Source: Paenibacillus massiliensis 2301065 = DSM 16942 (lineage in GTDB: Bacteria > Bacillota > Bacilli > Paenibacillales > Paenibacillaceae). Taken from it: DNA of 64,000 nt. The stretch's first letter is position 1. Each line of letters starts with the position of its first letter. The stretch covers positions 45,665-109,664 of the forward strand of contig NZ_KB898200.1 in assembly GCF_000377505.1 (NCBI RefSeq). Direction: 5' to 3'. Of the stretch, positions 7,656 to 16,575 are shown piece after piece. The notes beneath the pieces were generated by a model that worked only from the letters and a program-made list of their open reading frames with translations, did not search any database and had not been told where the DNA came from. The translations under genes and the position numbers were made by a program.

Positions 7656-8453
7656 TTATTCAGTTAATCTGTTACGCAGCGGTAGCCAGTCCAATACTCG
7701 CTGAATTTGCTGGTCCCAATATCCCCAGTCATGCCCACTAGGACCTTCCTCATAGGTCAATGAAATATTAGTCCGTTGGCAGGCTTCTCTGAAGCTGATA
7801 TTTTCACGGTATAAAAAGTCTTCTGTCCCACAGCATTGATAGAGCATTGGCCGTGGAGCGTTGGATTGCTGCAGTCGGCTCAGCAGCTCAAGCAAATCAT
7901 GCTCCGAACCTTCCACCGACTCAGGGCCGAAGATTCGTAGCCATTCCGACTCGGACATGACACGTAGTGCGGGGTCTCTTCTCGTCAGCCCAATATCGAG
8001 TGCCCCGGATAAGCTAGCAGCGGCCTTGAACTGCTCTGGCTTGCGTAGGGCCAGCTTGAAGGCGCCATAACCGCCCATAGACAGGCCGGCTACAAAGTTG
8101 TCCTCGCGGTCGGCAGATAGCGGGAAAAAGGAGCGTGCCAGCATAGGTAGCTCTTCGCTAATGAAGCTCCAGTAGGCTCCTCCCTCATACATATCTGTGT
8201 AGAAGCTACGGTGCACCTGAGGCATGACTACGGCAAGTCCCAACGAAGCAACGTATCGTTCAATGGAAGTACGACGGACCCAGATTGAATCATCGTCTGA
8301 GAGTCCGTGCAAGAGGTATAGGACGGGGTGGGGGCCAAGCCCCTGTGCATTGTGCATCCCGATCTGTGATGTGGTCTGCTGTGGCAGGATGACACGCATG
8401 GAAGTGCTCAGTCCCAGTGTCTCGGAATAAAACTGACATTGAATAAGCGCCAT
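7656..8453 (-). CDS. Alpha/beta-hydrolase esterase (esterase D / tributyrin esterase type)
   Basis: Predicted carboxylesterase of the PF00756 family. Visible are VLYLLHGLSDDDSIW (oxyanion region HGLSD), the nucleophile elbow GLSMGGYGA, and SGHDWGYWD supplying the catalytic His; the acid residue is probably in the CCGTEDFLY segment. The start at 8453 (MALIQCQFYSE) is chosen because it matches the family's N-terminus and has AAGGCGG upstream; the open frame extends to 8504 without support. No signal peptide, so intracellular, 265 residues. Related enzymes hydrolyse short acyl esters or S-formylglutathione; the substrate cannot be told. It stands alone, divergent from the SLH gene. Confidence 0.85.
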   Translation of the reverse strand: MALIQCQFYSETLGLSTSMRVILPQQTTSQIGMHNAQGLGPHPVLYLLHGLSDDDSIWVRRTSIERYVASLGLAVVMPQVHRSFYTDMYEGGAYWSFISEELPMLARSFFPLSADREDNFVAGLSMGGYGAFKLALRKPEQFKAAASLSGALDIGLTRRDPALRVMSESEWLRIFGPESVEGSEHDLLELLSRLQQSNAPRPMLYQCCGTEDFLYRENISFREACQRTNISLTYEEGPSGHDWGYWDQQIQRVLDWLPLRNRLTE

Positions 8454-8583
8454 GTTCTTAACCGCCTTTTTGATGGTTTTTGTGTCCAATTTACTATAGC
8501 GCAATCCAGAAATTCTGTCGTGAGAACAATTGGTTATTTGGGATCATTTTCATGAATTTTGCTTCCCATTGTTTAATTTTCTG

Positions 8584-8606
8584 GTAAATTGTTTTAAGTA
8601 ATTTAC
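8584..8606. promoter_or_regulatory. Palindrome in the esterase / SLH-protein divergent region
   Basis: GTAAATT (8584-8590) and AATTTAC (8600-8606) are perfect 7-bp arms about a 9-base centre, 115 bases upstream of the SLH gene. The 8454-8720 gap carries the promoters of two divergent genes; this palindrome is the only operator-like element seen in it. AAGGAGG at 8701-8707 is the ribosome binding site for the SLH gene. Confidence 0.35.
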
Positions 8607-8720
8607 AGCGGCGGTTCATCCGGCGACATTGCCATCAGAGGCAAACCACTTCGTTTTTCAAGGACTTGTGAACATGATTGCATGTCACAGTCACATCTAA
8701 AAGGAGGCTGAAGCAATTAT

Positions 8721-9914
8721 ATGAGCAATAAACATAAGCAGGTTCGTAAAGTGTTGGCGGGTACATTGGGAGCAGGTCTATTATTCAGTGCATTTGGGAG
8801 CGCTTCTGCGGCAACCGAGAATCTGTCCAACCATTGGGCGGGAGATCAGTTGCAGCGCTGGGCAGCCACGGGCTACCTGAGCGGGTACGCTGACGGTACA
8901 CTAAAGCCAGATTTGACAATTACCCGTGCAGAGTTCATATCGCTGGTGAATCGTAATTTTGTGGTAACAGGTGCCGATGCGGCAGTCACAGACGATACTT
9001 ACGGCTCCGGGTTCACGGACCTGCCTTCCAATCACTGGGCCTATGATGCAATGATGAAAGCAGTAAATGCTGGCTTCATTGGGGGCTATGCCGATCGTAC
9101 AATCAAGCCGAATGCAGTGGTTACTCGTCAGGAAGCGGCAGCTATTCTGGCCAAGGCTACGGGTTGGGCGCCGGGTTCAGCCTCAAGTCTGACGAGATTC
9201 TCTGATTATGAAGATATCGCTTCCTGGAGTAGAGCAAGCGTAGCGGCTGCCATCAGCCAGGATGCCATGAGCGGATATCCGGATGGCACCTTCCAGCCAA
9301 CCAAAGGCTTGACGCGTGCTGAGGCCATCGTTATTATTGATGCTGCATCCGGTTTCAATCTGGATGGTAGCACCACGGTAACCCCTGGTGGACCAAGCAC
9401 AGGTGTCATTGATGATACTTATGGTGAGGATAATACCGGTGTGGTAACACCTCCTGAAGAGGAAGAGACGCCAGCGACGGAGGTAGACTCCGAAGATACA
9501 ACGTCCCCGGAGGATACAGTAGATGAGACAGAAACTACAGATGACGCGACAACTCCTGCTGATACAGAGGATAATGCGGATGATGAGGATACAGCTGATG
9601 AATCCGCAGTAGCTGCACCTTCTGTTGACCCTGTTAAAGCCGGCGACAGCACGATTCAAGGTACTGCTGAAGCAGGTAGCATCATTCGTGTCTATTCCGG
9701 CAATACACTGCTCTCTAGCATAACAGCCAGACCAGATGGAAGCTTCAGCGTGCTTGTGGGCACACAGCCTGAGGGCGTTGAACTGACCGTGTATGCGGAA
9801 GATGTGGACGGCAACGAAAGTGAGCATCTGACAATTACCGTGCTGGATGAGGATGGAAATGCCCCTGATGATACAGAGGCTGATGTTACTACAGACAGCT
9901 TTGAAGAGCAATAA
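8721..9914 (+). CDS. Exported surface protein with three SLH domains and an Ig-like domain
   Basis: 397 residues. A Sec signal peptide (basic start, GTLGAGLLFSAFGSASAA) is followed by three S-layer-homology repeats, recognisable by NHWAGDQLQRWAATGYLSGY ... TITRAEF, NHWAYDAMMKAVNAGFIGGY ... VVTRQEA and SRASVAAAISQDAMSGYPDG ... GLTRAEA (about residues 35-215). Next comes a very acidic Thr/Asp/Glu-rich linker (about 235-300), then one bacterial Ig-like domain (about 305-385, IQGTAEAGSIIRVYSGNTLL). SLH triplets bind pyruvylated secondary cell-wall polymer, so the protein should sit on the wall. The function of the single Ig-like module is not evident; it is small for an S-layer protein and is better called a surface-anchored protein. 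Confidence 0.9.
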   Translation: MSNKHKQVRKVLAGTLGAGLLFSAFGSASAATENLSNHWAGDQLQRWAATGYLSGYADGTLKPDLTITRAEFISLVNRNFVVTGADAAVTDDTYGSGFTDLPSNHWAYDAMMKAVNAGFIGGYADRTIKPNAVVTRQEAAAILAKATGWAPGSASSLTRFSDYEDIASWSRASVAAAISQDAMSGYPDGTFQPTKGLTRAEAIVIIDAASGFNLDGSTTVTPGGPSTGVIDDTYGEDNTGVVTPPEEEETPATEVDSEDTTSPEDTVDETETTDDATTPADTEDNADDEDTADESAVAAPSVDPVKAGDSTIQGTAEAGSIIRVYSGNTLLSSITARPDGSFSVLVGTQPEGVELTVYAEDVDGNESEHLTITVLDEDGNAPDDTEADVTTDSFEEQ

Positions 9915-10006
9915 GCTGTAAAAGGCAAGCATTCCAGAGAAGCTATGAAGAATACCGTTCTGATTCATTAAGGACAGAATCTGATTGCTTCGTTCTGATA
10001 CAACAT

Positions 10007-10046
10007 AAGCCTCCCTAGCTACCTTTGAGTGGTTAGGGAGGCTTTT
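10007..10046 (+). terminator. Intrinsic terminator after the SLH gene
   Basis: AAGCCTCCCTA (10007-10017) pairs perfectly with TAGGGAGGCTT (10034-10044), followed by TTTTAATTTAT. It lies between two convergent genes and can work in both directions, more weakly on the minus strand. Confidence 0.85.
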
Positions 10047-10138
10047 AATTTATGATCATTTAGTACATTAGCAGCGCATGAACGACAGTCGATCGGGCTT
10101 GCTTTTGCAAAATACCAGCTTACCTGAGTAGCAATCTT

Positions 10139-11581
10139 TTATTGCTGGCTTCGTACGCCATCCTCCACCAAAGGAGCCTCTTCCGTTCCTGGCTCTTCCA
10201 AGCGAGGCGTGCCATTGGAGGTGTGACCGTTTCGGGCAATGACTCTTTTCTGGGCACGATAGGTGTCACGGGAGATCGTCTCACGTTCAACCGTTTTGCC
10301 AGCAATAAGCTTGGTACGATAGGTCTCTACTACATAGCCTGGTTTGCCCGGGATTAACACCTGGGACTGTCCAGGCAGGAGAGAGCTACTTTGCACATAG
10401 CTTTCTGGGATGGAGATGGTGCTCACAGTCTTGGATTCGATCTGATAAGTTACTTCTTCTGGGAAGGTACCGAAAAATTTGACGACGAGCTGTCCAGCCT
10501 CTACATTCGCTCGAAGAAGCAGATGTTTACCGGTGTTATTTTTGAATCGGAAATTAATGGAGCCTGTAGCAAAGGTCGCATCCTGTCCCTTGGGCAGGTA
10601 GCTGACCGGGAGCGAGTGATTGCGGCGTTCGACAATGCTTAGCCCTGTCTGTAGAGCTGCATGATACAGCGTGCTGGATACCTGACAGATTCCGCCGCCA
10701 ATCCCCGGCTCAAGCCGACCATTTACAATGACAGGAGCCTCGCGGAAGCCATATTTGCTCTCGGCATCAGCAATAACTTTGGCATAATCAAATACCTCAT
10801 CTGGTCGAAGTATCATGCCATCGACTATCTTGGCTGCGGCCTGCACATTATGGACCCGGCCCGTGGAGCTGCTGCCCAGTGAAGTGGAGAATCGCACAAT
10901 TCTTCGCTCTATCCCCTCCTGCTTCAAGCTCTCAACAGTACGCTTCGGCTCCAAACGACTCAGTGGCAGCTTCAGCGCTAACTCCTTCATATCGTCATGA
11001 TCGAGTGCCCTGAAGTCCCTGGGCAGCTGCTGCCCGAGCTCCTGAATGAGACGGTTACGATCTAGCCGATAGACTGATTTTTCAGGAATATAGCGCACCT
11101 GATCATTACTTGTGATTTGTCGTACAGCATCGACTGGATGACCATAGCGCCGCTCCTCCCAGTCCTGGTCCAGCAATGAATTCATCGTATCTGGTTCTAT
11201 ATGGACGTCAATATCCCAAGATGCTCCGAAGGAACGTCTGGCTTGCACCCTTTCCCAGAGATGCCCTTGGTCCAGCTTCTCTACCGCAGTGAAAAAAGCA
11301 TCGGCGTGATAGGATACACCAGCTGTACCCAGCGTCAGCTTCATATCTACAGCCTGCTCCTCATCCTCCAGATGAAGGGGGAGCTGCGCCAATTCCTTTA
11401 ACTTCTCCTGAACAAGCTGCGCCGCCTCTTGTCGGTCCATCCCTCCAAGCTGTAGCCCTCCTATTTTCGTATCTTTCGGTAAGCCAGAGCGATCTGCATA
11501 CAGATGCAGCCCCCCATACGTCATGCAGCCAGCCAATAATGTAACCAACAATACAATCAGCGTGATGTGGGTTTTTTTCAT
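10139..11581 (-). CDS. Exported VanW-family protein with G5 domain
   Basis: An N-terminal hydrophobic segment (LIVLLVTLLAGCMTYGG) acts as a signal or anchor; the Cys in LLAGC fits a possible lipobox. It is followed by a peptidoglycan-binding-4-type region, then a VanW domain with the hallmark DEVFDYAKVIADAESKYGF and GGGICQVSSTLYHAALQTGL, and a C-terminal G5 domain with AGKTVERETISRDTYRAQKRVI. The start is the ATG at 11581 (AGGAGAG, 7 bases upstream); an in-frame TTG at 11587 lies too close to that site. Such YoaR-like proteins are widespread in spore-forming Firmicutes and thought to act on or bind peptidoglycan; the biochemical role is not known. It is convergent with the SLH gene and divergent from ftsE. 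Confidence 0.88.
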   Translation of the reverse strand: MKKTHITLIVLLVTLLAGCMTYGGLHLYADRSGLPKDTKIGGLQLGGMDRQEAAQLVQEKLKELAQLPLHLEDEEQAVDMKLTLGTAGVSYHADAFFTAVEKLDQGHLWERVQARRSFGASWDIDVHIEPDTMNSLLDQDWEERRYGHPVDAVRQITSNDQVRYIPEKSVYRLDRNRLIQELGQQLPRDFRALDHDDMKELALKLPLSRLEPKRTVESLKQEGIERRIVRFSTSLGSSSTGRVHNVQAAAKIVDGMILRPDEVFDYAKVIADAESKYGFREAPVIVNGRLEPGIGGGICQVSSTLYHAALQTGLSIVERRNHSLPVSYLPKGQDATFATGSINFRFKNNTGKHLLLRANVEAGQLVVKFFGTFPEEVTYQIESKTVSTISIPESYVQSSSLLPGQSQVLIPGKPGYVVETYRTKLIAGKTVERETISRDTYRAQKRVIARNGHTSNGTPRLEEPGTEEAPLVEDGVRSQQ

Positions 11582-11829
11582 AGTCAAACTCTCCTAGTCA
11601 GGGATCTATTCGGGCAAATTACGGACTCTATCCATGTATATGCGTGCCTTTATTCGTTCATCCCATACGATGCTTGTATGAAATTGAAGATTACAGGTAC
11701 TCAAAAGGTAACGAATTTGTTACAATAATGAATAACGTGGTGAAATTTGGGCCATTGCAAAGGAATTGGCTGGAATATGTCGAAATAGTATGAGTTGAGT
11801 ATGAAATACATGCATCGGGAAGTGATAGA

Positions 11830-12516
11830 GTGATAGAAATGCAGGACGTGTGGAAGACCTACCAGAATGGAACCCACGCACTTAAGGGCGTCTCTGTGAA
11901 AATTGACCGCAATGAATTTGTATACCTGGTTGGCCCATCCGGTGCCGGGAAGTCAACATTCATGAAGCTGATTTATAGAGAAGAAGCACCTACCAAAGGC
12001 CAAATATCCGTAAACGGTTTTAATATCGGTAAGCTCAAGCAACGTAAGATTCCTTATGTTCGTCGCAATATCGGAGTTATCTTTCAGGATTTCAGATTGT
12101 TGCCTACTCTGACAGCCTATGAAAATGTAGCCTTTGCTATGGAAGTTATCGAAGCACCCAAGCGTCTGATCCGCAAGCGTGTTCCCGAGGTGCTGGAGTT
12201 GGTGGGATTGAAGAGTAAGGCAGACCGTGAGCCTTCCCAGCTATCTGGTGGGGAACAGCAGCGGATTGCGATTGCTCGTGCCATTGTGAATAATCCTTCC
12301 GTAATTATCGCGGATGAGCCGACAGGCAACCTTGATCCCGAGACATCATGGGGAATTATGCAGCTGCTGGACGAGATTAATTTCCGGGGTACCACCATCA
12401 TTATGGCTACCCACAACAAGGATATTGTGAATTCCATGCGTAAGCGTGTCATTGCCATTGAAGATGGCAACATTGTGCGAGATCAGGTGAGAGGAGAATA
12501 CGGATATGACTTTTAA
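11830..12516 (+). CDS. ftsE: Cell-division ABC ATPase FtsE
   Basis: 228-residue ABC ATPase. Walker A is GPSGAGKST at residues 35-43, the signature is LSGGEQQR, and Walker B is VIIADEPTGNLD. The start is a GTG giving MIEMQDVWKTY, which matches FtsE N-termini; upstream GGGAAGTG is a weak binding site. FtsE couples ATP hydrolysis to conformational change of FtsX, which activates a peptidoglycan hydrolase outside the membrane. Its end overlaps ftsX by 11 bases, so the two are translationally coupled. Confidence 0.95.
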   Translation: MIEMQDVWKTYQNGTHALKGVSVKIDRNEFVYLVGPSGAGKSTFMKLIYREEAPTKGQISVNGFNIGKLKQRKIPYVRRNIGVIFQDFRLLPTLTAYENVAFAMEVIEAPKRLIRKRVPEVLELVGLKSKADREPSQLSGGEQQRIAIARAIVNNPSVIIADEPTGNLDPETSWGIMQLLDEINFRGTTIIMATHNKDIVNSMRKRVIAIEDGNIVRDQVRGEYGYDF

Positions 12517-13423
12517 CACCTTCTTGCGTCATATGCGGGAAGGGTTCAAGAACATATTCCGCAATGGATGGATGTCCGTGGCGTCCATTACCTCTATCGT
12601 TGTTTCCCTGTTTGTCTTGGGAGTCTTTATTATGTTGGTGCTGAATGTGAACTCGCTGGTGGATGAAGCCGACAGTCAGGTGCGCATCAATGTATTTTTG
12701 GAATTGAATGTAGAGCAGCCGATGAAGGATCAACTGATGACCGAGATCGGCAAGATGCCAGAAGTAAGCAAGACTACGTATGTTCCCAAGGAGCAAGGCC
12801 TGGAGGAGCTTCGTACAGATATGGGTGAGAGTGGCAAGGAATTGCTAGAGGGATTCGATAAGGATAACAACCCACTTCCTGACAAGATCATCGTAGAGGT
12901 TGTAGAGCCAACTACGGTCCCATTCGTATCAGAGAAAATTCAGGCACTGAACGATCAATATGCGGAGAAGCCGATTCTGAAAGTGAAGTACGGCGAGGGA
13001 ACGGTAGAGACCCTGTTCAAGATTACTCGATTGATCCGTAACGTTGGCTTCATCTTTGTAGCCGGGCTTGGGCTCATGTCCATGTTCCTGATCTCCAACA
13101 CGATTCGCGTCACGATTCTGGCCCGTCGTCGTGAGATCAGCATTATGAAGCTGGTGGGAGCCACAAATTTCTTCATACGCTGGCCCTTCTTTATCGAGGG
13201 TGCATTAATTGGCCTGATTGGCTCGCTGGTTACAATTGCAGCATTGTTCGTTGGCTATAATCGACTTGAAGCAGGTCTTGCGAATGACTTGTCCCTCTCC
13301 ATGATCAAGCTGTTGCCACTTGGAGATATCTGGATTCAGATTGCAGGACTGCTGACGATACTTGGAGTACTTGTTGGCATACTGGGCAGTACACTGTCCA
13401 TCCGTAAATTTCTTAAGGTATAG
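12506..13423 (+). CDS. ftsX: Cell-division membrane protein FtsX
   Basis: 305 residues with the FtsX layout: an N-terminal membrane helix (ASITSIVVSLFVLGVFIMLV), an extracellular loop of roughly 120 residues, then three helices near 165-300, with the FtsX/MacB-type segment RREISIMKLVGATNFFIRWP between them. The extracellular loop of FtsX is the contact point for the coiled-coil of its partner hydrolase in other bacteria. Here the gene directly downstream encodes a secreted coiled-coil M23 enzyme, the obvious candidate partner. Confidence 0.95.
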   Translation: MTFNTFLRHMREGFKNIFRNGWMSVASITSIVVSLFVLGVFIMLVLNVNSLVDEADSQVRINVFLELNVEQPMKDQLMTEIGKMPEVSKTTYVPKEQGLEELRTDMGESGKELLEGFDKDNNPLPDKIIVEVVEPTTVPFVSEKIQALNDQYAEKPILKVKYGEGTVETLFKITRLIRNVGFIFVAGLGLMSMFLISNTIRVTILARRREISIMKLVGATNFFIRWPFFIEGALIGLIGSLVTIAALFVGYNRLEAGLANDLSLSMIKLLPLGDIWIQIAGLLTILGVLVGILGSTLSIRKFLKV

Positions 13424-13527
13424 TTGCTGAAATAATAGGACGTCATGATTCAGATCGCCTGACTGCTGGATAACGATCAAGCGGGGAATCCCGGCTTCAT
13501 ATTGGAACAAAGGATGGGGAGTGCAAG

Positions 13528-14769
13528 TTGAAAAAAACAGTTACTGTATTGGCTGCCGCATTGCTGATTGCCACGATCTTTCAGCCCGCACAGGGACAAG
13601 CCAAGAGTCTGTCGGAAGTCAACAGGGAGATTAATAAGCTGGATAGTCAGTCTCAATCATTCAAGAAGCAACAACAACAAGCAGAGGCGGACAAAGAGGA
13701 AGCCGAGCATTACAAGAACAAGACGATCAAGACACTTGAGATTGTCTTGCAGCAGATTGAGGATGTCAGTAACCAACTGGCCCGCGTAGCACTCGATATT
13801 GAGAACACAGAGGAAAGCTTGCGCCAGACGAAGAAGGAGCTTGAGGAAGCAACGAACCGGATCAGTGCTCGTGAGAAGACGCTGGAGACACGAGTACGTC
13901 TTATGTATACTGACGGCACCGTGTCCTACCTGGATGTATTGCTATCATCAACGAATTTTAATGATTTCATAACACGTGTTGATTCGATCAAGACGATCGT
14001 GGACCAGGATCAGTTCCTCCTCGATGAGCACAAGAAGGACAAGGCTCTGGTAGTATCCAAGAAGCAACAGCTTGATTCAGAGTATGCCTATGCAAAGAGT
14101 CTGTATGAGATCAAGCAAAATGCACGGAAAGAGCTGGATGCAAAGGAACAGGAGAAGCAACGGCTGATTGCTGGCTATGATGATCAAATCATCGCAGCAG
14201 GGGATATCTCGGATGAAGCGAATGAGATGCTCGTGCAGCTGGCGAGCAAGCGTTCCACGCTCATTCAGCAGCAGAACAAGCTGAAGGCTGAGCAGGCTGC
14301 GCGAGCAGCGGCAGCACGTAAGGCAGCAGCTAAGCGATCGGCCTCCACAGCTCCGGCCAGCTTCTCGGGTGGCAGTGGTATTATGGGTATGCCGATTGGC
14401 AGCTATCGCATGTCCTCCGGCTACGGTCCGCGAACCCATCCGATTACGGGTGTAAGAGGAAAGATGCATACGGGAATTGACATGGCTGCACCTCAAGGCT
14501 CTGCGATCTATGCTGCCGAGGATGGCGTAGTCATTTTGGCGGAATGGTGGAGTGGTTATGGCAACACGGTCATCATTGATCATGGCGATGGGCTGTGGAC
14601 TCTCTACGGGCATATCCGTAGTGGGGGGATCAAGGTTAGCAATGGACAGACTGTCAAGCGTGGTCAAAAAATTGCCGAGGTCGGCTCTACGGGGAACTCC
14701 ACGGGTCCTCACCTCCACTTTGAAGTCCGTGAGAATAACGTTCCGGTGAATCCGAACAAATATCTGTAA
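13528..14769 (+). CDS. Secreted coiled-coil M23 (LytM) endopeptidase, EnvC-like
   Basis: 413 residues beginning with a Sec signal peptide (KKTVTVLAAALLIATIF ... AQGQAKS), then a long Glu/Lys/Gln-rich coiled coil (about 27-265), an Ala-rich hinge, and a C-terminal M23 domain. Zn ligands are His314 and Asp318 (HTGID) and His397 (HLHF); the catalytic histidines are His362 (YGH) and His395. So the enzyme looks active, unlike the degenerate LytM of E. coli EnvC. The start is a TTG at 13528 with GGGGAG 6 bases upstream. It sits 104 bases after ftsX, the position expected for the FtsEX-controlled hydrolase; B. subtilis uses the unrelated CwlO elsewhere in the genome. It should cleave peptide cross-bridges of peptidoglycan. 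Confidence 0.92.
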   Translation: MKKTVTVLAAALLIATIFQPAQGQAKSLSEVNREINKLDSQSQSFKKQQQQAEADKEEAEHYKNKTIKTLEIVLQQIEDVSNQLARVALDIENTEESLRQTKKELEEATNRISAREKTLETRVRLMYTDGTVSYLDVLLSSTNFNDFITRVDSIKTIVDQDQFLLDEHKKDKALVVSKKQQLDSEYAYAKSLYEIKQNARKELDAKEQEKQRLIAGYDDQIIAAGDISDEANEMLVQLASKRSTLIQQQNKLKAEQAARAAAARKAAAKRSASTAPASFSGGSGIMGMPIGSYRMSSGYGPRTHPITGVRGKMHTGIDMAAPQGSAIYAAEDGVVILAEWWSGYGNTVIIDHGDGLWTLYGHIRSGGIKVSNGQTVKRGQKIAEVGSTGNSTGPHLHFEVRENNVPVNPNKYL

Positions 14770-14802
14770 GCTCATATGAACTATTACAAGCGCTAGTAGC
14801 AG

Positions 14803-14838
14803 CCCTATTCATGTCTGATCTGGATATGAATAGGGTTT
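14803..14838 (+). terminator. Hairpin / weak terminator after the M23 gene
   Basis: CCCTATTCAT (14803-14812) and ATGAATAGGG (14826-14835) pair perfectly across 13 bases, followed by TTTCGTGTTTG. The T-run is short, so termination is probably partial. The 14770-15023 gap otherwise holds the ctpB promoter region, with nothing else recognised. Confidence 0.6.
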
Positions 14839-15023
14839 CGTGTTTGATATCCTACGCTGAACAAGCGATAATATGAAAGTAACCATGTGGGTAGCCAGGT
14901 CCAGATACATAGAGTCTTCAAAGTCCTAATCGGATGATGTGGATACATGAAGGTGGATAATGGCAAAATGAGTTGCCCATACTGGAGCTATGGTGAAAAT
15001 ATACAAAGGCGGTGAGCAGGTAA

Positions 15024-16484
15024 ATGATGAAGAAGGGCACGGCACTTATGCTAATGGTGATCGGACTTCTTGGTGGAAGTTTGCTGACGTTCGCATATAC
15101 AGGCGCAGCTATTCCCAGCGCAGTAACAGGTGAGGGATTGCTGGCTAGCGTCACAGGCAGCGCCTCCTCCAAGAGCGATCTGAAGAAAATAGAAACCGCG
15201 CTAGACCTGATTCAGGGCCAATACTACCAGGATGTTGACCGTACGAAGCTGGTGGATGGTGCCATCAAAGGGATGATGGATGCGCTGGGAGATCCGTATT
15301 CTTCATATATGGGAAAAGAGACTGCTCAGCAATTCGAGGAATCCATTGAGGGCTCGTTCTCAGGGATCGGGGCAGAGGTCTCGTCTGAGAACGGAAGTGT
15401 CGTCATTGTGTCTCCTATCAAAGGATCACCAGCAGAGAAAGCAGGACTGCGGGCCAAGGATGTGATCCTGTCTGTGAATGGTGAGTCGCTGGAGGGATTG
15501 GACCTGAACGAGGCAGTATCCAAGATCCGGGGACCAAAGGGCAGCGAAGCTAAAATCCAGATCAAACGTGAGGGCACGGCAGAGCCCATGGAATACACAA
15601 TCGTCCGTGACGATATTGATCTGGAGACCGTTTCTTCACATATGGAAAATGACGGTATAGGTGTCATTACGATTACCCAATTCTCGCTAAATACGGCTGA
15701 TCGCTTCAAGGAAGAGCTCACGAAGCTGGAAAAGCAGAATATTAACGGACTCGTCATTGATGTGCGTAACAATCCGGGTGGTGTCTTGTCTGTCGTTATT
15801 GATATTGCTCAGCAATTCGTTCCGAAGGGCAAAGTCATCGTTCAGGTAGAGGATAAGAACCAGAAGCGTGAGAAGGAGCTGTCCAAAGGCTCCAGCAAGC
15901 CATATCCGGTGACCGTGCTGATGAATAAAGGTAGTGCCAGCGCTTCCGAAATTCTGGCTGGTGCATTGCAGCAATCGGCAGGGGCTACCCTGATCGGAGA
16001 GCATTCCTTCGGGAAGGGGACTGTACAGACCAGCTACGATAAGCAAATGGGAGACGGAAGCCTGCTGAAGATTACTATTGCGAAATGGTTGACGCCAGAT
16101 GGAAGCTGGATTCATCAGAAGGGTATTGAGCCAGACATTGCTGTAGCTCAGCCGGAATACTTCTCGGTTGCTCCGATTAACAAGGAGAATACCTTGAAAT
16201 ACAATACGAACAGCTCCGACGTCAAGAGTGCTCAGATCATGCTGGAAGGACTCGGCTATGACCCGGGTCGAGAGGACGGATACTTTGACAAAGCGACAGA
16301 AGAGGCTGTGAAATCCTTCCAGAAGAAGGAGGGCATTGCGGTGAATGGAGTCGTTGATGCCAAGACGGCCACTCAATTGGAAACCAAGCTGATTGAGAAT
16401 ATACGTGATCCGAAGAATGACACGCAGCTGCTGAAGGGAATCGAACAGATTCGGAAGGAGATCGCAAGCTCCGTGTCGAAATAA
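15024..16484 (+). CDS. ctpB: Carboxyl-terminal processing protease with peptidoglycan-binding domain
   Basis: S41-family serine protease, 486 residues. Order: signal/anchor helix (ALMLMVIGLLGGSLLTFAY), N-terminal helical dimerisation region, PDZ domain (about 110-195, FSGIGAEVSSE ... SPAEKAGLRAKDVILSVNG), the S41 core, and a C-terminal peptidoglycan-binding-1 domain (about 400-455, LGYDPGREDGYFD ... VNGVVDAKTATQ). The catalytic Ser306 (GSASASE), Lys331 and Gln335 (GKGTVQ) keep the same spacing as the Ser-Lys-Gln triad of B. subtilis CtpB. CtpB cleaves SpoIVFA in sporulation signalling; a general tail-processing role is also possible. Neighbours ftsEX and the minJ-like gene match the B. subtilis order. 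Confidence 0.93.
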   Translation: MMKKGTALMLMVIGLLGGSLLTFAYTGAAIPSAVTGEGLLASVTGSASSKSDLKKIETALDLIQGQYYQDVDRTKLVDGAIKGMMDALGDPYSSYMGKETAQQFEESIEGSFSGIGAEVSSENGSVVIVSPIKGSPAEKAGLRAKDVILSVNGESLEGLDLNEAVSKIRGPKGSEAKIQIKREGTAEPMEYTIVRDDIDLETVSSHMENDGIGVITITQFSLNTADRFKEELTKLEKQNINGLVIDVRNNPGGVLSVVIDIAQQFVPKGKVIVQVEDKNQKREKELSKGSSKPYPVTVLMNKGSASASEILAGALQQSAGATLIGEHSFGKGTVQTSYDKQMGDGSLLKITIAKWLTPDGSWIHQKGIEPDIAVAQPEYFSVAPINKENTLKYNTNSSDVKSAQIMLEGLGYDPGREDGYFDKATEEAVKSFQKKEGIAVNGVVDAKTATQLETKLIENIRDPKNDTQLLKGIEQIRKEIASSVSK

Positions 16485-16496
16485 GAGAAGGGCTGA

Positions 16497-16522
16497 AGGG
16501 GGCTGGAGACAGCCTCCTTTTT
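16497..16522 (+). terminator. Intrinsic terminator after ctpB
   Basis: A 9-bp stem (AGGGGGCTG at 16497-16505 with CAGCCTCCT at 16510-16518, one G-U pair), 4-base loop, then five T residues at 16518-16522. The next gene starts at 16576, so it may be read through or separately transcribed. Confidence 0.8.
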
Positions 16523-16575
16523 CTTACATAACCCTGCATGGCGTTCTTGATCATGGGCGGGAAAGGAGTGAGTGA

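Noticed and set aside
8637..8660. AGAGGCAAACC upstream of the SLH gene looked like the start of a cyclic-di-GMP (GEMM) riboswitch.
   Set aside because: The second conserved block (GGACGCAAAGCC-like) is absent downstream, and the expected stems cannot be drawn; a chance match.
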